Position numbers and translations under genes: made by a program
The notes under the pieces: model-generated
Seen by the model: the letters and a program-made list of their open reading frames with translations, nothing else
Database searches by the model: none
Told to the model about the DNA's origin: nothing
DNA from: Limnanthes douglasii subsp. nivea
Taxonomy: Eukaryota; Streptophyta; Magnoliopsida; Brassicales; Limnanthaceae
Assembly (NCBI GenBank): GCA_036936605.1
Contig: JAUPFV010000001.1
Span: 154,537,187 to 154,601,186, forward strand
Length of the DNA stretch: 64,000 nt
Direction of reading: 5' to 3'
Shown here: positions 11,635 through 23,745 of the stretch, one piece after another
Layout of the letters: the number at the start of each line of letters is the position of its first letter
Position numbering within the stretch: position 1 is the first letter of the stretch

Positions 11635-12474
11635 GTGAAGTCCACAATTTCTTCCAAATGCAAGATTTGAACTATCCCCATGTAGGCTGTGAAAACTGAG
11701 ATGTAAAATACAGGTCTTTCGCACCTGCTGGTGGGGTGCTTAGTTCTTTCACTTTTTCCTTGTTTTGTTGAAACAAGGCTCAAGACTTGTACTGCTCGGC
11801 AAAGTTCATTCCAAGTTTCACTTCCGCCGATACTGAACTCACTTCAAGCATCCACGTTGCCAGATTGTATTTTTCCTTGATCTTTGTGACTCCGGGGATC
11901 GCCTCAAAGTATTCAATTATCTTGTGGGAGTGGAGACCCAACGGACCAGCATATATCACGTGGCCTCCTCTCTTCATCAACAAGAGCTCATCAAAAGCTT
12001 CAAATATATCAATACTGGGCTGGTGAATTATACAGACAACAGTTTGGCCCGTGTCCACAGTGTTCCTCACTACTCTCATTACAATTGCAACTGCTCTAGC
12101 ATCAAGTTCAGTTGTCGGTTCGTCCATGAAAATGATGGAAGGATTCGCAACAAGCTCCACAGAAATAGTCAATCTCTTTCTTTGATTAGTTGATAACCCA
12201 GTTACACTTGGTAAACCCACTATGGCATCTCTTAAATTCTCCAATTCCACCAATTCCATTACTTGATCCACAAAACCATTTTTTTGTTGGTTGCTGACTT
12301 CTTTTGGAAGTCGGAGGAAAGCTGGGTAGATCAAAGATTCTCGTATAGTTACTTGAGGAGAGTGAATGTCATTTTGTTCACAATAGCTGGAAATTCTTGC
12401 AAAAGTTTCTTATTTCTTAGGAAACCCGGATATTCTGATATCTCCTTCTATATATCCACCTGTCTTTCTTCCAG
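11635..12474 (-). pseudogene. PDR-type ABCG transporter fragment (second nucleotide-binding domain)
   Basis: On -, from about 12474: [19 protein letters not shown], stop, [20 protein letters not shown], then the open frame 12334-11780 with [34 protein letters not shown] (signature region), [16 protein letters not shown] (Walker B; the usual SGLDARA reads TELDARA), [20 protein letters not shown] (H-loop) and [12 protein letters not shown]. After a TGA at 11780 the match continues: [20 protein letters not shown], then [11 protein letters not shown], stop, FKSCIWKKLWT. The Walker A exon is absent. In a whole protein this domain hydrolyses ATP to drive export at the plasma membrane. Introns seem absent across this stretch. 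Confidence 0.9.
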
Positions 12475-12655
12475 TCCAACATGAAATGGTGCTTTGACCC
12501 TTAAATCCAACATAAAGTCACCGAGAAGTAGTGAAATGCCATCGACGAGCATCCTACAAGAATGAATGAAAACCACGTTAAAACACAACGAATACTTGAG
12601 AACCGACGACGATTTTAAGAATAATGGAAGCGTAATAAGTGACATGAAATGCACT

Positions 12656-13683
12656 TATCAACAATTCTTAAGACTTGAAAAAACTAAGCACATTTGTCTG
12701 ACGATCTTGAAATGAACCTGTTTAATGTTGTTAACCTTCATGTCAATATTTGAACTTATTTATTAGTCCGAGATCGATCCATGGCCAACAAAGCATTCAA
12801 TTAGTACGGGTCAGCTTGAATCCATGTCTCATTTATGATATAACCCAAAAATTTATCGGATCGGACACCAAACGTGTATTTTTCAGGGTTTAACTTCAAG
12901 TTGACGGCTTCCAAGTTAGAAAAGGTTTCTTGGAGATCGGAGATGTGATCCTCCTCTTTATGGTTTTTAACCGTTATATCATCGATATAAACTTCTACAT
13001 TTCTTCTAATTTGGTTGGCAAATGCCTTATTAACCAACCGCTGATAAGTGGCTCCAATATTCTTCTACCCAAAAGGCATTACCTTGTAACAATGAAGCCC
13101 CTTGTCAGTGATGAAAGTAGTGTGATCTTGATTGTTCGGATCCATTTGTATATAATTAAACCCGAAAAAGCATCCATGAAAGATAACAACTTATTTTCGA
13201 ATGTGGAGTCTACCAATTGATCGATCTGAGGCACATGAAATTGATCTTTAGGACAAGCTCTGTTAAGATCCGTAAAGTCGATACACATATGTCATTTTCT
13301 ATTTTCTTCTTGACAAGAACTGGATTAGCAGTCCAAAGTGAGAACTGGGATTCTTTAATATGCCCTCCCTTAGTCAACCGATCCACTTCCTGAGATATAG
13401 CTTCTGATTTTTCTTTAGAATAATCCCTTCTTCTTTGGACTATCAGACCCGCATCAGATCTAACAGGCAGTTTATGGCTGATAACACTTACATCCTCTTT
13501 GCACCAAATAAACACATGTAAATTGTTAGATAAAAAGAATAATAATTTATACTTCAATCCTAAAGGTAATTTGGATCTCACCCTGATGTTTATTCCTTCT
13601 GCCAGTTGATGAATTTTAACTTCTTCAATTGGTATCATAACATTATGAGCCTTCATTGGATCATTTATTTCATTTAAATTCAC
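12656..13683 (-). pseudogene. N-terminal RT half of the inner gypsy element
   Basis: On -: 13683-13210 holds HKLPVRSDAGLIVQRRRDYS, then EVDRLTKGGHIKE and NPVLVKKK; 13288-13079 has MCIDFTDLNRACPKDQFHVP and QIDQLVD...FMDAFSG; 13037-12801 has YIDDITVKN (YxDD box) and FLGYIINETWIQADP; about 12800-12668 has LNALLAMD...LNRFISRSSDK and FFQVLR. Frameshifts separate the blocks. The rest of the domain lies at 10147 and below, beyond the insert. Confidence 0.85.
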
Positions 13684-13721
13684 AGAAGACTCTACTAATT
13701 GCTATTCTTTCCCAATTTTTA

Positions 13722-14700
13722 CTACTTCCAATATTTTAGAGCGAGAGAAGTGACATAACATTCCCTTGCCAGTTTTTTACTACTTTGGACGATGCATACT
13801 TGACCTCCCACGACATATTTCAAACATTGGTGAACAGTAGATGCTACTATATGCATCACAGACAGCCAAGACCTACCGATATTGTATTGTATGACATCGG
13901 ACAATCAACTACTATAAATAAAACCCTTACCACTTTCTTGAATGTTCAATTCCCTAACAAATCTTCATTCAAACACTCCAATTACATCCGCAGAGCTACC
14001 ACTAAACCCTACTATAGTTATTTTTTAATGTTAAGTAACCAAAGGATATTTCATTTGTTTATAGGTTGATAAGAATAAAATATTTATCGAATGCTTGTGT
14101 CAATCAAGATTTTTCATATTTTATTGCCTTCAATCGATGCTCTTATCACCACAACATCTTCATAAGGGCCCGCAATTTCCCTTAGGGCATGCTCATCAAA
14201 TAAAATAAAATAAGCAGGGTTTTGATAAAGATATGTGGACATTTTCCCTTCTAACTGGGTCGTTAGACTATTCACGTGTTTTTTTATGGAGAAACTTGAT
14301 GGTGCAGTTACAACATCTCCCCCAAAATGGTTAAAGATTCAAAGTAGCTGCACAGATCAGATACCGTTTTTGTTTTTTCTATTATCACCCCAACTTGATC
14401 TCGATCTGGATCATGGTCTAAGTACCCTGAATCTACATCAAAGTTTTTCACAATTACCATAACATTCTCTTGTTTAGATGTTTCTATACTTTGCCTTTAA
14501 AACATTTGGTGATGTGACATGGATTGTACTTGCACTAGGTTGGGCACACGTATTAATTTGCATGTTGTCCCCTTGTTTTTTAACAAAAACAAAAAAACTT
14601 CACTCTTTGAATCAAGGCTTGCACTTTTTGTTTCAGAGCAATACAATCCTACGTATCATGGCCCACATCATTGTGGTATCTACAAAAATGAGTGTTCCTA
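13722..14700 (-). pseudogene. Protease region of the inner gypsy element
   Basis: The stretch 13904-13722 on - reads YNIGRSWLSVMHIVASTVHQ then CLKYVVGG...LARECYV. This matches the block after the protease in plant gypsy Pol (YNAILGRPWLH...STYHQCLKY...ARECY type). Upstream to 14700 the reading is too broken to place the catalytic Asp with confidence. It lies between gag and RT, as expected. Confidence 0.6.
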
Positions 14701-16018
14701 TTTTCTCTAGGGGATTGAATTGGTGTTAGCCTTCAAAAATGCACATCATTCTTGGTTTTATCATATACGGTGGCTACATTTTCATCTAACTTGACAAACC
14801 ATTTAGGTTGGACCCACTGTATATTCCTTGGTCTAGACTTGTTGCCCCTGACTCGATTGACTTTGTCTAGGCCGATGCGATCCCTATCCGGATTCCTTAG
14901 GACGATAATTGATTGTAGCTTGAGACTAAGTTGTGTCTTATGGGATAAAAATTGTGGGAACATATCTATTCTAGCGTGGTACTCTAGATTTTTTAGTTTA
15001 TTCCGCTATAATTTGCTTGTCGACCTGATTATATAATCCTCCATAGGTCATTGATTTCTTCAGGGTAACTGAATCAACCAAATCGCCCCACATTAAACCA
15101 TGTCTTAAAGAGGAGATAACTACTTGCTCAAAAAAAAATCATACAATCCATTATTTGTGTTCACAAAACGACTGATGTAATTTTTTAAGGACTTGTTTGG
15201 TTCTTGTGCGCAATGAATGATGGTATCACTGTTACCTTTGAGCTCTTTAATTCCCACAAACCACCTTCAGAACGCCATCCATAATATATCGAAGTTTTTT
15301 ATAGATCCTTGTGGCAAACTGTTATATCACTTAAATGCACTTCTCTTCAAAGTTTGCAAGAAGGTGTGACACAATAGTTTATCATCATCATCATCATCGA
15401 AATTTGTCATGAAAGTTTTACACTATTTGAGGTGATTATCAGGATCTTGGTAGCAATCATATTTCTCCATTTTAGAGCTATTAAACTTCCTAGGTAGATG
15501 CCCATAAAGAATTTTTGAAGACAAAAGTGACTGTCTTCAATTGTGTCATCGACTAAACATATGAAACTCATCACGAGTGACAAAGATACATGGTTCGGAC
15601 TTGACGATAAATTGATCACTTAACAAATGCTCAAACTATAATATGCAGATTCTTTCACTTTGCCTTGATTTTTTTTCCTTCCTTTTCTATTTCTATCCCT
15701 TTTTTTAGTAACCTCTCTTTTTTCTTCTAACGGCCATGGTCACTACTTGATGAGGAAGAAGAAATATTTGAGTCAGATTTTTTGGTTGAGTTTCCAACAG
15801 AATCTGATGTGTTTAACAACTGCTTACCCCCAATGTTCCTTTTTTATACCTTTACGAGCTTTAAGGGACTGATTACTTTCATCTGGCTTGTGGGTGTTAT
15901 CTGGCTCATCAGAACCATGAAATTCAACAGGATACTTCCCATTTAGCTCTTTGTCTGCTTGTCTTTGAGCCTTTAAAGCTTCAATCTCAGCCCTCAACTG
16001 ATCACACTTATCTTGCAT
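14700..16018 (-). pseudogene. Decayed gag of the inner gypsy element
   Basis: The start at 16018 on - gives MQDKCDQLRAEIEALKAQRQ, a coiled-coil-like Gag N-terminus, open to 15824. Gag-like pieces continue to about 14733, where a basic tract (RDRIGLDKVNRVRGNKSRPR) and VYDKTKNDVHF, a DKTKxDVHF-like end, occur. No clear zinc knuckle was found. Position next to the 5' LTR at 16219 supports the call more than sequence does. Confidence 0.6.
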
Positions 16019-16197
16019 GATATGTCTTTATTCTGTGTTATGATTCACATGCGAAGTGTTAGCATGCTTATTATCATTTATTATCCTCTCATTCCAAAGA
16101 GGGGGATAGATTTGCATGTCAGGATCCATACCTCAAAAGAATTATGATGTACGATCTACAAGTGTGATTCTGAATAATGTTATCCAGACACCTCACT

Positions 16198-16218
16198 CTC
16201 CCATTATGGTCTCCAATT
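16198..16218 (-). promoter_or_regulatory. Primer-binding-site region of the inner element
   Basis: On -, directly after the 5' LTR end (CATCACCA), the sequence reads AATTGGAGACCATAATGGGA. It is in the right place and has the same overall shape as the outer element's TTGGCACCGTCTGTGGGA. The matching tRNA was not determined. Confidence 0.45.
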
Positions 16219-16600
16219 TGGTGATGATAAAAACTAAACATAGGTTACTTTAGAAAGTTATTTAGTTTGTGTAGTATTAAACTTTTGGTAGAAAGTGGAG
16301 AGAGAACAAAGATGTTTGTATTTATTAAAAAGAGAAAAAACTTCAACCCATTTAATGTCGTTTGCTAAACTATTTATAGTGTTTTTAGATCCATGGGTCA
16401 TTCGAGTCAGGTTATAGGTTGGGTTTCTTCTCACGAGCCCCCGGTCTCATAAGCAAAACAACTAGGCATCTAGTTGAGTCATGAAGCATGCTACTTATTC
16501 ATCTAATCTAATAGTGTGGTGTAAACTACCCTTCTAAGAGAAATCCCGACCTTATTTACTGTTTTTTACCTCTAATATAATCTGACCCTATTAGTAGCGG
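16219..16600 (-). repeat. 5' LTR of the inner gypsy element
   Basis: Partner of 4386-4767 and equally 382 bp. Shared runs include GATGATAAAAACTAAA, CCATTTAATG, CTCACGAGCCCCC and TTTACTGTTTTTTACCTCTA (with small changes). Its outer end reads GCGG where the other copy has GCCA, so the terminal CA is mutated. The two copies differ at many places, which means an old insertion. Confidence 0.85.
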
Positions 16601-17400
16601 TAAACTATTTTAGTAAATGGGTAGAAGCCAAAGCTCTCTCTTGTACTCGAGCTTAGGAAATTTACAATTTTAGTCACCATCAAATTTTGGTTAGGTTTGA
16701 AATCTCTTAAATCATGATGACGGACAATGGCCCCCAATTCCAAAATACTATGGTCACAATATTTTGTAAGCGTTATGAGATCAACCAGCACTTCTCCACC
16801 CCCTACTACCCTCAGGCGAATGGGCAGGTAGAAGTCATCAATCGAACTGTTTTGGATAAGATAAAAAAAGAAACTTGAGGGCGCTAAGGGAAAATGGCCA
16901 GATAAACTAACTCAGGTCCTATACGCATATCGATCTACCCCACGAACCACGACATGTGAAACTCCCTTCGCCCTTATTTATGGCAGTGAAGCCGTTGTAC
17001 CAACAAAAATTATTATCCCAAGTCATCGGATCACCAGCTATGATAAATTTAGCAATGCTACCAACCAAGCAAACAGTGTGGACCTCATAGAAGAGCGACA
17101 TGATCAAGCATGTGTGCAAGAATAGTATTACTGAAGCCTGATGAGAGGCTGCCTCAATGCACACCTTTAACCCCTTAGTCTGCAAGTAGGGGACATGGTT
17201 ATGAATAAGATTTTCCAAGGATCCGGTGATAAAGCAACTGGAAAGTTAGGACCAAATTAGGAAAAGGCTTACACCATCATTTCCACGGGATACAGTGGAG
17301 CATACCGCCATGCAATGTAGAGGGCCACACTTGGATACCCTTGGAATATCAGTCACTTAAAATTGTATAGCCAGAAGTTTTAATTTAGAGATGCACTTTT
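16601..17400 (+). pseudogene. Remainder of the outer gypsy integrase
   Basis: Continues the integrase cut at 4385: NYFSKWVEAKAL (about 16600-16635), then MTDNGPQFQN (second Asp, about 16718-16748), NQHFSTPYYPQANGQVE (catalytic Glu, about 16782-16835), then WPDKLTQVLYAYRSTPRTTT and PFALIYGSEAVVPT (about 16895-17000). The C-terminal part has TIISTGYSGAYR near 17275-17310. One or more stops and frameshifts are present. Together with 4317-4385 it reconstitutes the order of a gypsy integrase core. Confidence 0.85.
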
Positions 17401-17526
17401 TCCCCCATGATGGCGCAATAGGTTTTTTAATAAGGCATCGTACTTCTAAATATTTACTTTAATGAAATTTTACTATTTTTGCCAACAAATGTGTTTGTTT
17501 TAAGCTTTCTTCGTCCTTACAATTGC

Positions 17527-17860
17527 GAATGGGTCAATGACCACGCCTACGAGCTATGCAAGGGGCCATATTGAGCCCAGACCATTGAGTCCATTAATGT
17601 GAATGGGCTAATTGGCCATGCTTACGGGCTACGTAAGGGCCATACTGAGCCTAATACTTTGTATCGAGTATTAATAAGCGACTGATCTAGTATCAATCTC
17701 TTGATGGGCCGCATAATTTTTAAAACGGTCGCGTCGTGAATAAGCTGAGGATCAAGTCTCACTCAAAGCTACACAATGAACCATACTGAGTTCGACCTTG
17801 TAGGGATCTATTATAGCGTGACATAATTATTAAACACATGTCTTGCCATCAAGCCAGGTC
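17527..17860. repeat. 73-bp subrepeats downstream of the outer integrase
   Basis: GxGAATGGGxxAATxxCCA followed by CxTACGxGCTAxGxAAGGGGCCATAxTGAGCC occurs at about 17526 and again at about 17599 (period about 73). Weaker echoes with CATACTGAG continue to about 17800. Tandem subrepeats between pol and the 3' LTR are common in Tat-type gypsy elements. They hold no ORF. Confidence 0.65.
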
Positions 17861-17999
17861 TCTAATAAACAAAACAAAAGGGAAACTAAGGAAAAAACTA
17901 ATGCACTTTACCATCTAAAAAAACACATAACATACATCATTATTTTCACTCCTACAACACACAAATTAAAACGTTTTAGTATTTAACTTGTAAAATAAA

Positions 18000-19737
18000 T
18001 TAAGCATCGGGTATTACAGACATGGTATCACTCCCCACAGCTACAACATCAACTAAGGGATTCTCCAGAAGCTTTTGCTCCAAACTCACTGCAGATATCA
18101 GGGTGGACCCCTTGCCCAACTCTTTTTGTGAATGAGCTAACACAGAAGTAGATGTGCTCCCCACTTATGGTCGCCTCTCAACATAAAAAAAATTCTAAAG
18201 ACCCCAACTTCATTCTTGGGTTAAGTGTCAGAAGCTCAGGTAACATCTTTTGTTGATGCTTCGCCATCATCCCCATGGCAACATCCATGCCCTGTCTCTC
18301 GCGCTCCTCCCAATCAGCCTCTACCTTCTTGAATAATTCATTGTGTTGATGCTCCATATTTATCTTTAGGTCATTAATAGTGACCATCAACTTCCCATTA
18401 TCCACTATTAGCCCTGCAATACATTCAGTTTGCTCCTCCGCACTCTCAGTTTGTGTTATATTCTGCAACAGCAGACCAACACTTTGGGACATCAATTCAT
18501 CATTCTTCTTGATAAGCCCATTATTATGAGTTATCAACACCGTATTACTAGTGGTATGCTATCTACATTTTTCCTCGCATAAATCTCGAGCACCCTTGAT
18601 GGAGGTCAATTCACAACAAAGTTCGTCCTTTTCTTGACACTTTATCATTTCACGCTTTGGTGAAACCATATGCATTTTTAAACCGAGAAAGCTCGGTGGT
18701 TATGCCTTTTACCGACTCGAAGAACATCGCATCAGACTTCCACTTCTCCATAATCTGGAAGTCAGCACTCGAGATGCGTTGGTAGTATAATACAACAAAA
18801 TTGTGGTGCATCTGCATTCACAACAAGGTTAAGACGCTGCTTTTATTTACTTTTAAATAATTTATAATATACAATTTAGCATCATGTACCGGGATGGTGA
18901 GCTCCAACTACTATTGTAATATTTTTCTCATTGGTATATTGTCGTAAAATGACAAATCTGGGCATCGTTTGAGCTGCTCGAACATAAGCATCAACTAGTA
19001 CAATATCACAATATTCGAAAGAGGGAGTTCATCAGTTACTTTATTACATCGGGTTCTCTCGCTCTCTTTCTCCTTTGTAGGCATGAGCTATGCCTTCACG
19101 ATATTTACAAATGATGATCCCATGCACGCTCTTTGCACAAAATTATAAGAGGGTCACACACCTGAGGTCTTAACAAAATTCTCCATCATTTGAGCTATCT
19201 TCTTCAGAATTTTTTTTTTCTGCTCTTCTCCTCCACTAGTTTTACTAGTATGACTCGTCTGCCAATCCACCCGAGCATCATCTAATAGTTTTACCTCAAG
19301 GGCCTTCTCTTTGTTAGGCTCCACTTCAGAAATCGGTGCCCCTGTATCTTTCTTTTCTGCCACCTGACCTCTAATTCATCCATCAACTGTAGTTTTCGTT
19401 GCGACAACAGAACCGCGTTCACAATCACATGAGTTCCTTTTAGAGGTGGACACAAGTCATGCTTCTTCCTAAGAGCGTCGAATATATTACCTTACCACTT
19501 CATCTCCAGATTAGGCAACATTATCCTTCTGCTGGCTCCCATCGCCAGCATCATGAATACTTAACATCTCTCATTCTATATCATTATGCCCTCAAAGAGG
19601 CGATGCATCTTCTGTATCCCTCACCTTTTGACTTTGGGAACTGCCAGGAATACCCCAATACTATTACAGTTGCGGTATCTCTGCTTCATCAACGCCCATA
19701 GCCGCTCCGTTGTCGCCATTTTTCCACTACCAGCCAT
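18000..19737 (-). pseudogene. Antisense additional ORF of the outer gypsy element
   Basis: On -, ATG 19737 opens MAGSGKMATTERLWALMKQR. Pieces follow at 19363-19154 (Lys/Glu-rich, KKKILKKIAQMMENFVK) and 18540-18178 (120 codons, heptad-like, with EEQTECIAGLIVDNGKLMVT), down to about 18000. It lies between integrase and 3' LTR and runs opposite to pol, the same architecture as the inner element, although I could not align the two. Stops break it. Function unknown; the coiled-coil look suggests a structural protein. Confidence 0.5.
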
Positions 19738-20089
19738 TGTTACTTTTCCGTATTTTGCAGTATCCAGTTCAGGAATGCATCATAACCTAGCTTTTAAATA
19801 ATTTATTTGCGTGAACAACCGAGATGTCTCCTGAAACTACGTTGAGCTAGCCAAATCTGATAATTTGATTAAATGATTTATAGCTCCTTCTGATGTCTCG
19901 TCTTTGCACCACTCCTGGTGCTTCCCTTCACCTATAAAATTAACCATATTTAATTAACGATAATATTTGATCAGTCAGGCTAAAAATTATAAAATATTTC
20001 CTTCTTACACTTGGCTTTCCACCATAATTGTAATTGAAGATTTATGACAGCATTTTCATGCTCTCAATTCCCCGACACGAATACAAATG

Positions 20090-21255
20090 TGTTTTTCAAT
20101 TCTTATCCGAAATTGGAAGTTCAAATATTTTTGTCACCCTAGTCAGTTGAGTATAAAAAATTGGACTTCGCTAACTTGGTTACATCTACAACGAAGAGTA
20201 AGTCTGCCAGACATACCGAAATGGCTAATAACCAAGAACTCTACATAACATTAAGCAAGACCCTCTATCCGTTAGCGGAGCACAATTTTACATCAAAATG
20301 ACTTTTTATGTCAGAAACATCGTTTCACGCGCGCCGCCTTTTTGTTTCCATGTGTCATGTTACCAATGGCACTTACTCATTTCTATGTGATAAATATAAT
20401 AATACAAGGTACACACAGTAAGTAATTCAAAAGAGACTTTGCTTATCTCCTCTGCATTGACGAATGTTATTCCATGGATTATATATTTCCAATATATAAT
20501 ACATGAACTACGGTGAGCCCTAATGAGGATGTCTTCGCCAACTAGTAAGATTAGGCAAAGTTTGAGTAGAGGGAAATAATATAAGGACATTAAAGAATAT
20601 CAAATTGAACGGTAATACATCGACACAGTACTCGAAACTGAACAGATAAGGGCAAACCAATGGGTATTGATATCTTAAGAAGATCTCCAACAAATTCGCA
20701 GAACAGATCATGATGAGTAACCGAGCTAAAGCGCAGCCAAAAGACGTATACTTTATCTTATAAAGGATAACCGAGTTGAGATGTTACCGAGCATAGGTTG
20801 CGCATGATGACGTGACAAACCAAGCAAGTTATTGAACAGAACCGAGCAAAATCCATCATCAAATATGAATACAATCATGCTTTTACCGAGCAAAGATGAA
20901 GCCGAGGAGAGGTCATAACCGAGCAGATGTAGCCATGAAAAAGATGCATAACGAAAAAACCAATCGAGGTTGGTTATCAAGTCGAGCAACTAAGGAAAGA
21001 CTTGTAACTAAAGTATTGTTGGTTGACTAGTCAACCCACGTAACACATAACAGCTACAGTAATGACCAAAATTTTAGGTCAGTTTTCATTAATATCCGTC
21101 TACGTGCACAATTAGTGGAATCATGCAATAAGTAGCAGTTTGAAGCTGCAATAAAATAATATAAATAGGCAGATGGTCTATAAATAATATATTTTTTCTC
21201 CCTTGATCAATAAAATTTCTACTTGGCATTACATTTGTTATATTATAACATAACA
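20090..21255 (+). repeat. 3' LTR of the outer gypsy element
   Basis: About 1.17 kb, ending ATAACATAACA. The right 370 bases match the 5' LTR remnant at 344-733, and the left 1 kb matches the copy at 42363-43400, often word for word. It begins near TGTTTTTC; the exact left border is uncertain by about 15 bases. An AATATAAATAGG TATA-like box precedes the right end, as in a promoter-bearing LTR. With 344-733 it bounds the outer element (about 20.9 kb including the nested insertions). Confidence 0.8.
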
Positions 21256-22215
21256 ATAATATTTAGAGAAATAAGTAGTACACAAATCTAAATATAAAAT
21301 AATTATTGTTCAATCTCTTTTAAGAAAATGGCATATAATATTTATAAAGAACTTAATGAACTCTCTTAATTTCATAACTGCGAGCTTGTGGGTCCAATTA
21401 AAACTAGATCAATAACCAACCTATCAACTTATATGGCATTCAATGCTATCGAAGTTGAATTTTTTATTTGTTACATCAAACTATATATATATATAGAGTA
21501 CCATTAGTATTAATTATCATAACTTTTTTGAATAATTGTAAATTAGGCTAATAGATGAGTGATCTCATTAGTGAAAGAGATGGACTTATATAAACTGATT
21601 AAAAAAGAAAGTAACATAAAACTGCGATCATTGGGACCTTTATGAATTCAAACTATATGTTCGAGCCAATATTTAGCACGGCCAAAATCACTACGATGGT
21701 TAGAAAAAAATCACATCAGAGCATCTCATCCGGAAATAACAATTAGATATCAACATAGAGCATTGCTCGCCCGAATACCAATTGTAGCTAACCATCTAAC
21801 AATAATATCAAAGTTATTAGGTTTCGACTACAACATATCTCGAGCTAAATCAATAACAATAACCCCAGTACTACACCTCATCCCTCCTAAATTTTAGCTC
21901 AAAATATTTCCTCTCATTTTATAGTGGTTGATTATCATAGCAGATAGGGACAACGTTTGGTTGAAAAAACTACAGTTTACCACTAGTACGCTCACGTCTT
22001 TGGGTCAGACTCGAGTTTTTTCAAATAGTCTGTCTATTGAACCAAATATTAGTGCGGAGTTTTGTAGACGAGCATTTTTCATGGTGGAGGCATTTTCGCA
22101 TGGTAAATGTAGGTTTAGTCGCCTATTCCCGAGGATTGGAGAATTCATTTCTAGAATTGGATGCTTTCTTCGTCAAATTTACTCGATTTTCTTGTTATAT
22201 CTATCAACTGGTATT
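21256..22215. other. AT-rich spacer after the outer gypsy element
   Basis: No gene supported. A 125-codon open frame at 21928-22305 (+) resembles nothing I know and runs into a tandem duplication, so it was not called. A TTAGGTTTCGACTACAACATATCTCGAGC-like stretch near 21815 looks like repeat-derived intergenic DNA (written here only in outline). Confidence 0.35.
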
Positions 22216-22223
22216 TTCTCACC

Positions 22224-22288
22224 TAAAAGTAGTTCATTGGAGGAATTGGAGCAGCTAAAAGTAGTTCATTGGAGGAATTGGAGCAGCT
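22224..22288. repeat. 32-bp tandem duplication
   Basis: AAAAGTAGTTCATTGGAGGA followed by ATTGGAGCAGCT occurs twice back to back, without a mismatch. It is followed within 45 bases by a TA microsatellite. Confidence 0.9.
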
Positions 22289-22331
22289 GTCAATATACCA
22301 CATAAATCCAACATGATATGTTATGCTTAAG

Positions 22332-22332
<1 letters not shown>

Positions 22333-22378
<46 letters not shown>
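22333..22378. repeat. (TA)n microsatellite
   Basis: About 22 TA units. Any open frame through it is an artefact of the repeat. Confidence 0.95.
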
Positions 22379-22379
<1 letters not shown>

Positions 22380-22381
<2 letters not shown>

Positions 22382-23470
22382 TTTAGATATACCAAAATAT
22401 GATACGAAGAATAAACAAGTAAGGTGAATCCAAACTTGACAAGAAATTAACACTAGTAGTCGCCAATAGTGGAAGACAACTGATACACGACACCAACCCG
22501 ACATGTTTTTCTATAGTTGGAATCTACATGTTCATGGTCTATTTGATTTCTTATTAATAGAACACGACCGTAAAAAAATAATGCATTGAATTTGGATAGT
22601 TTATTTTGCATTGACACAACAACAACAACATTTAAAAAAATATGATAAAGTCTTTAAAAAAGAGAGTTGATTTTAAAATTTAAAACCAATAGTATTTTGA
22701 TTATCCTTATTCCTCTCCCACTACTTTAAATATAAAATAAAATTATACCATTCGTAATTTCAAAACTTATATTATCAAAACCTTTCATATATTTATCAGA
22801 ATCATGCAAAAAAAATTCAAAATGCTATTCCACGTATTATTTAAATTTTATGACCATCTTATCCAATATTATGATATGTAATTAGACAGTTACATAAAAT
22901 ATAGATTAAACTTTTATAATTTATATTTATAGATTATATTTTTATTTCAACAATTTATAATCTTTATTATTATTTTTAAGATTAGAAGAAGGAAATAAAA
23001 TGTATGTTATATAACTATTCATACAAATTCACCAATTTTTGGCTAATATATATAAATTGTTTAAATGGTATCTATTACTTTTTGAGTGAAGGTATTTCCT
23101 CCATCGAATTTTTTATTTTTTTTATATTAGAAAATTTAAAAAAGACTATCGCTTGAATATACTATCTTGCCTTCATTTTACCTCCTTATTTATAACTTGA
23201 TTCCACTATACGCTATGAACCCTTTATACCAACAAACACATTATTAAGACAAATTAAAGTCAACATATATGATTTAGCTTCTATAATTAAACCCTAAAAA
23301 TAAAAAAAATAAACCGCAAGTTTCTTAAAGATTACTCATGGAAGAGGAAGACACCTAAACCAAAGATTCAACACCGGAGAACATCACCCAATCAACCAAC
23401 AAAGTAATTTAATTTTGTAAAATCTTTTTAAAAAAAATCATTTCAAAAATCTTAATTTTGCAGCTTAAAT
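22380..23470. other. AT-rich intergenic stretch
   Basis: Runs of A/T with no supported gene, RNA or clear repeat. A CAACAACAACAA run lies near 22618. Confidence 0.4.
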
Positions 23471-23477
23471 TCCGAAA

Positions 23478-23745
23478 CACCTAATTTTGAGCCAACATCC
23501 ATAATTATGTGTTTTTTTAAATATCTAATTCTGAGCCAACATCTCATAATTATGTGTTTTTTTATAATAAAAAAAAAAGCGCATCTAATTCCTAGCCACC
23601 ATCTTGAAGTTAGGTGTTTTACAAAAATAAATGAATAAAAAAATGCATCTAATTCGGAGCAACCATATCAGAATTAGATGCGTTTTTTTAAAAGCATCTA
23701 ATATTCTGAGATGTTGGATCGGAATTAGATGCATTTCTCATGTAT
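23478..23745. repeat. Array of five imperfect hairpin units
   Basis: Five units in a row follow the pattern (GC)ATCTAATTC-nGAGCCAxCATC-xxGAATTAGATGC-TTTTTT. They start at about 23476, 23518, 23580, 23643 and 23693. Each has an inner dyad (CATCTAATT with AATTAGATG, more or less decayed); the third and fourth are clearest. Unit length is about 45-65 bp. No coding sense was found. Confidence 0.65.

Noticed and set aside
11787..12193. Plus-strand ORFs over the ABCG fragment
   Set aside because: The - strand carries unmistakable ABC transporter motifs; the + frames are shadows.
21928..22305. 125-codon ORF
   Set aside because: Not recognisable, ends in an exact tandem duplication, and overlaps another open frame; likely chance.
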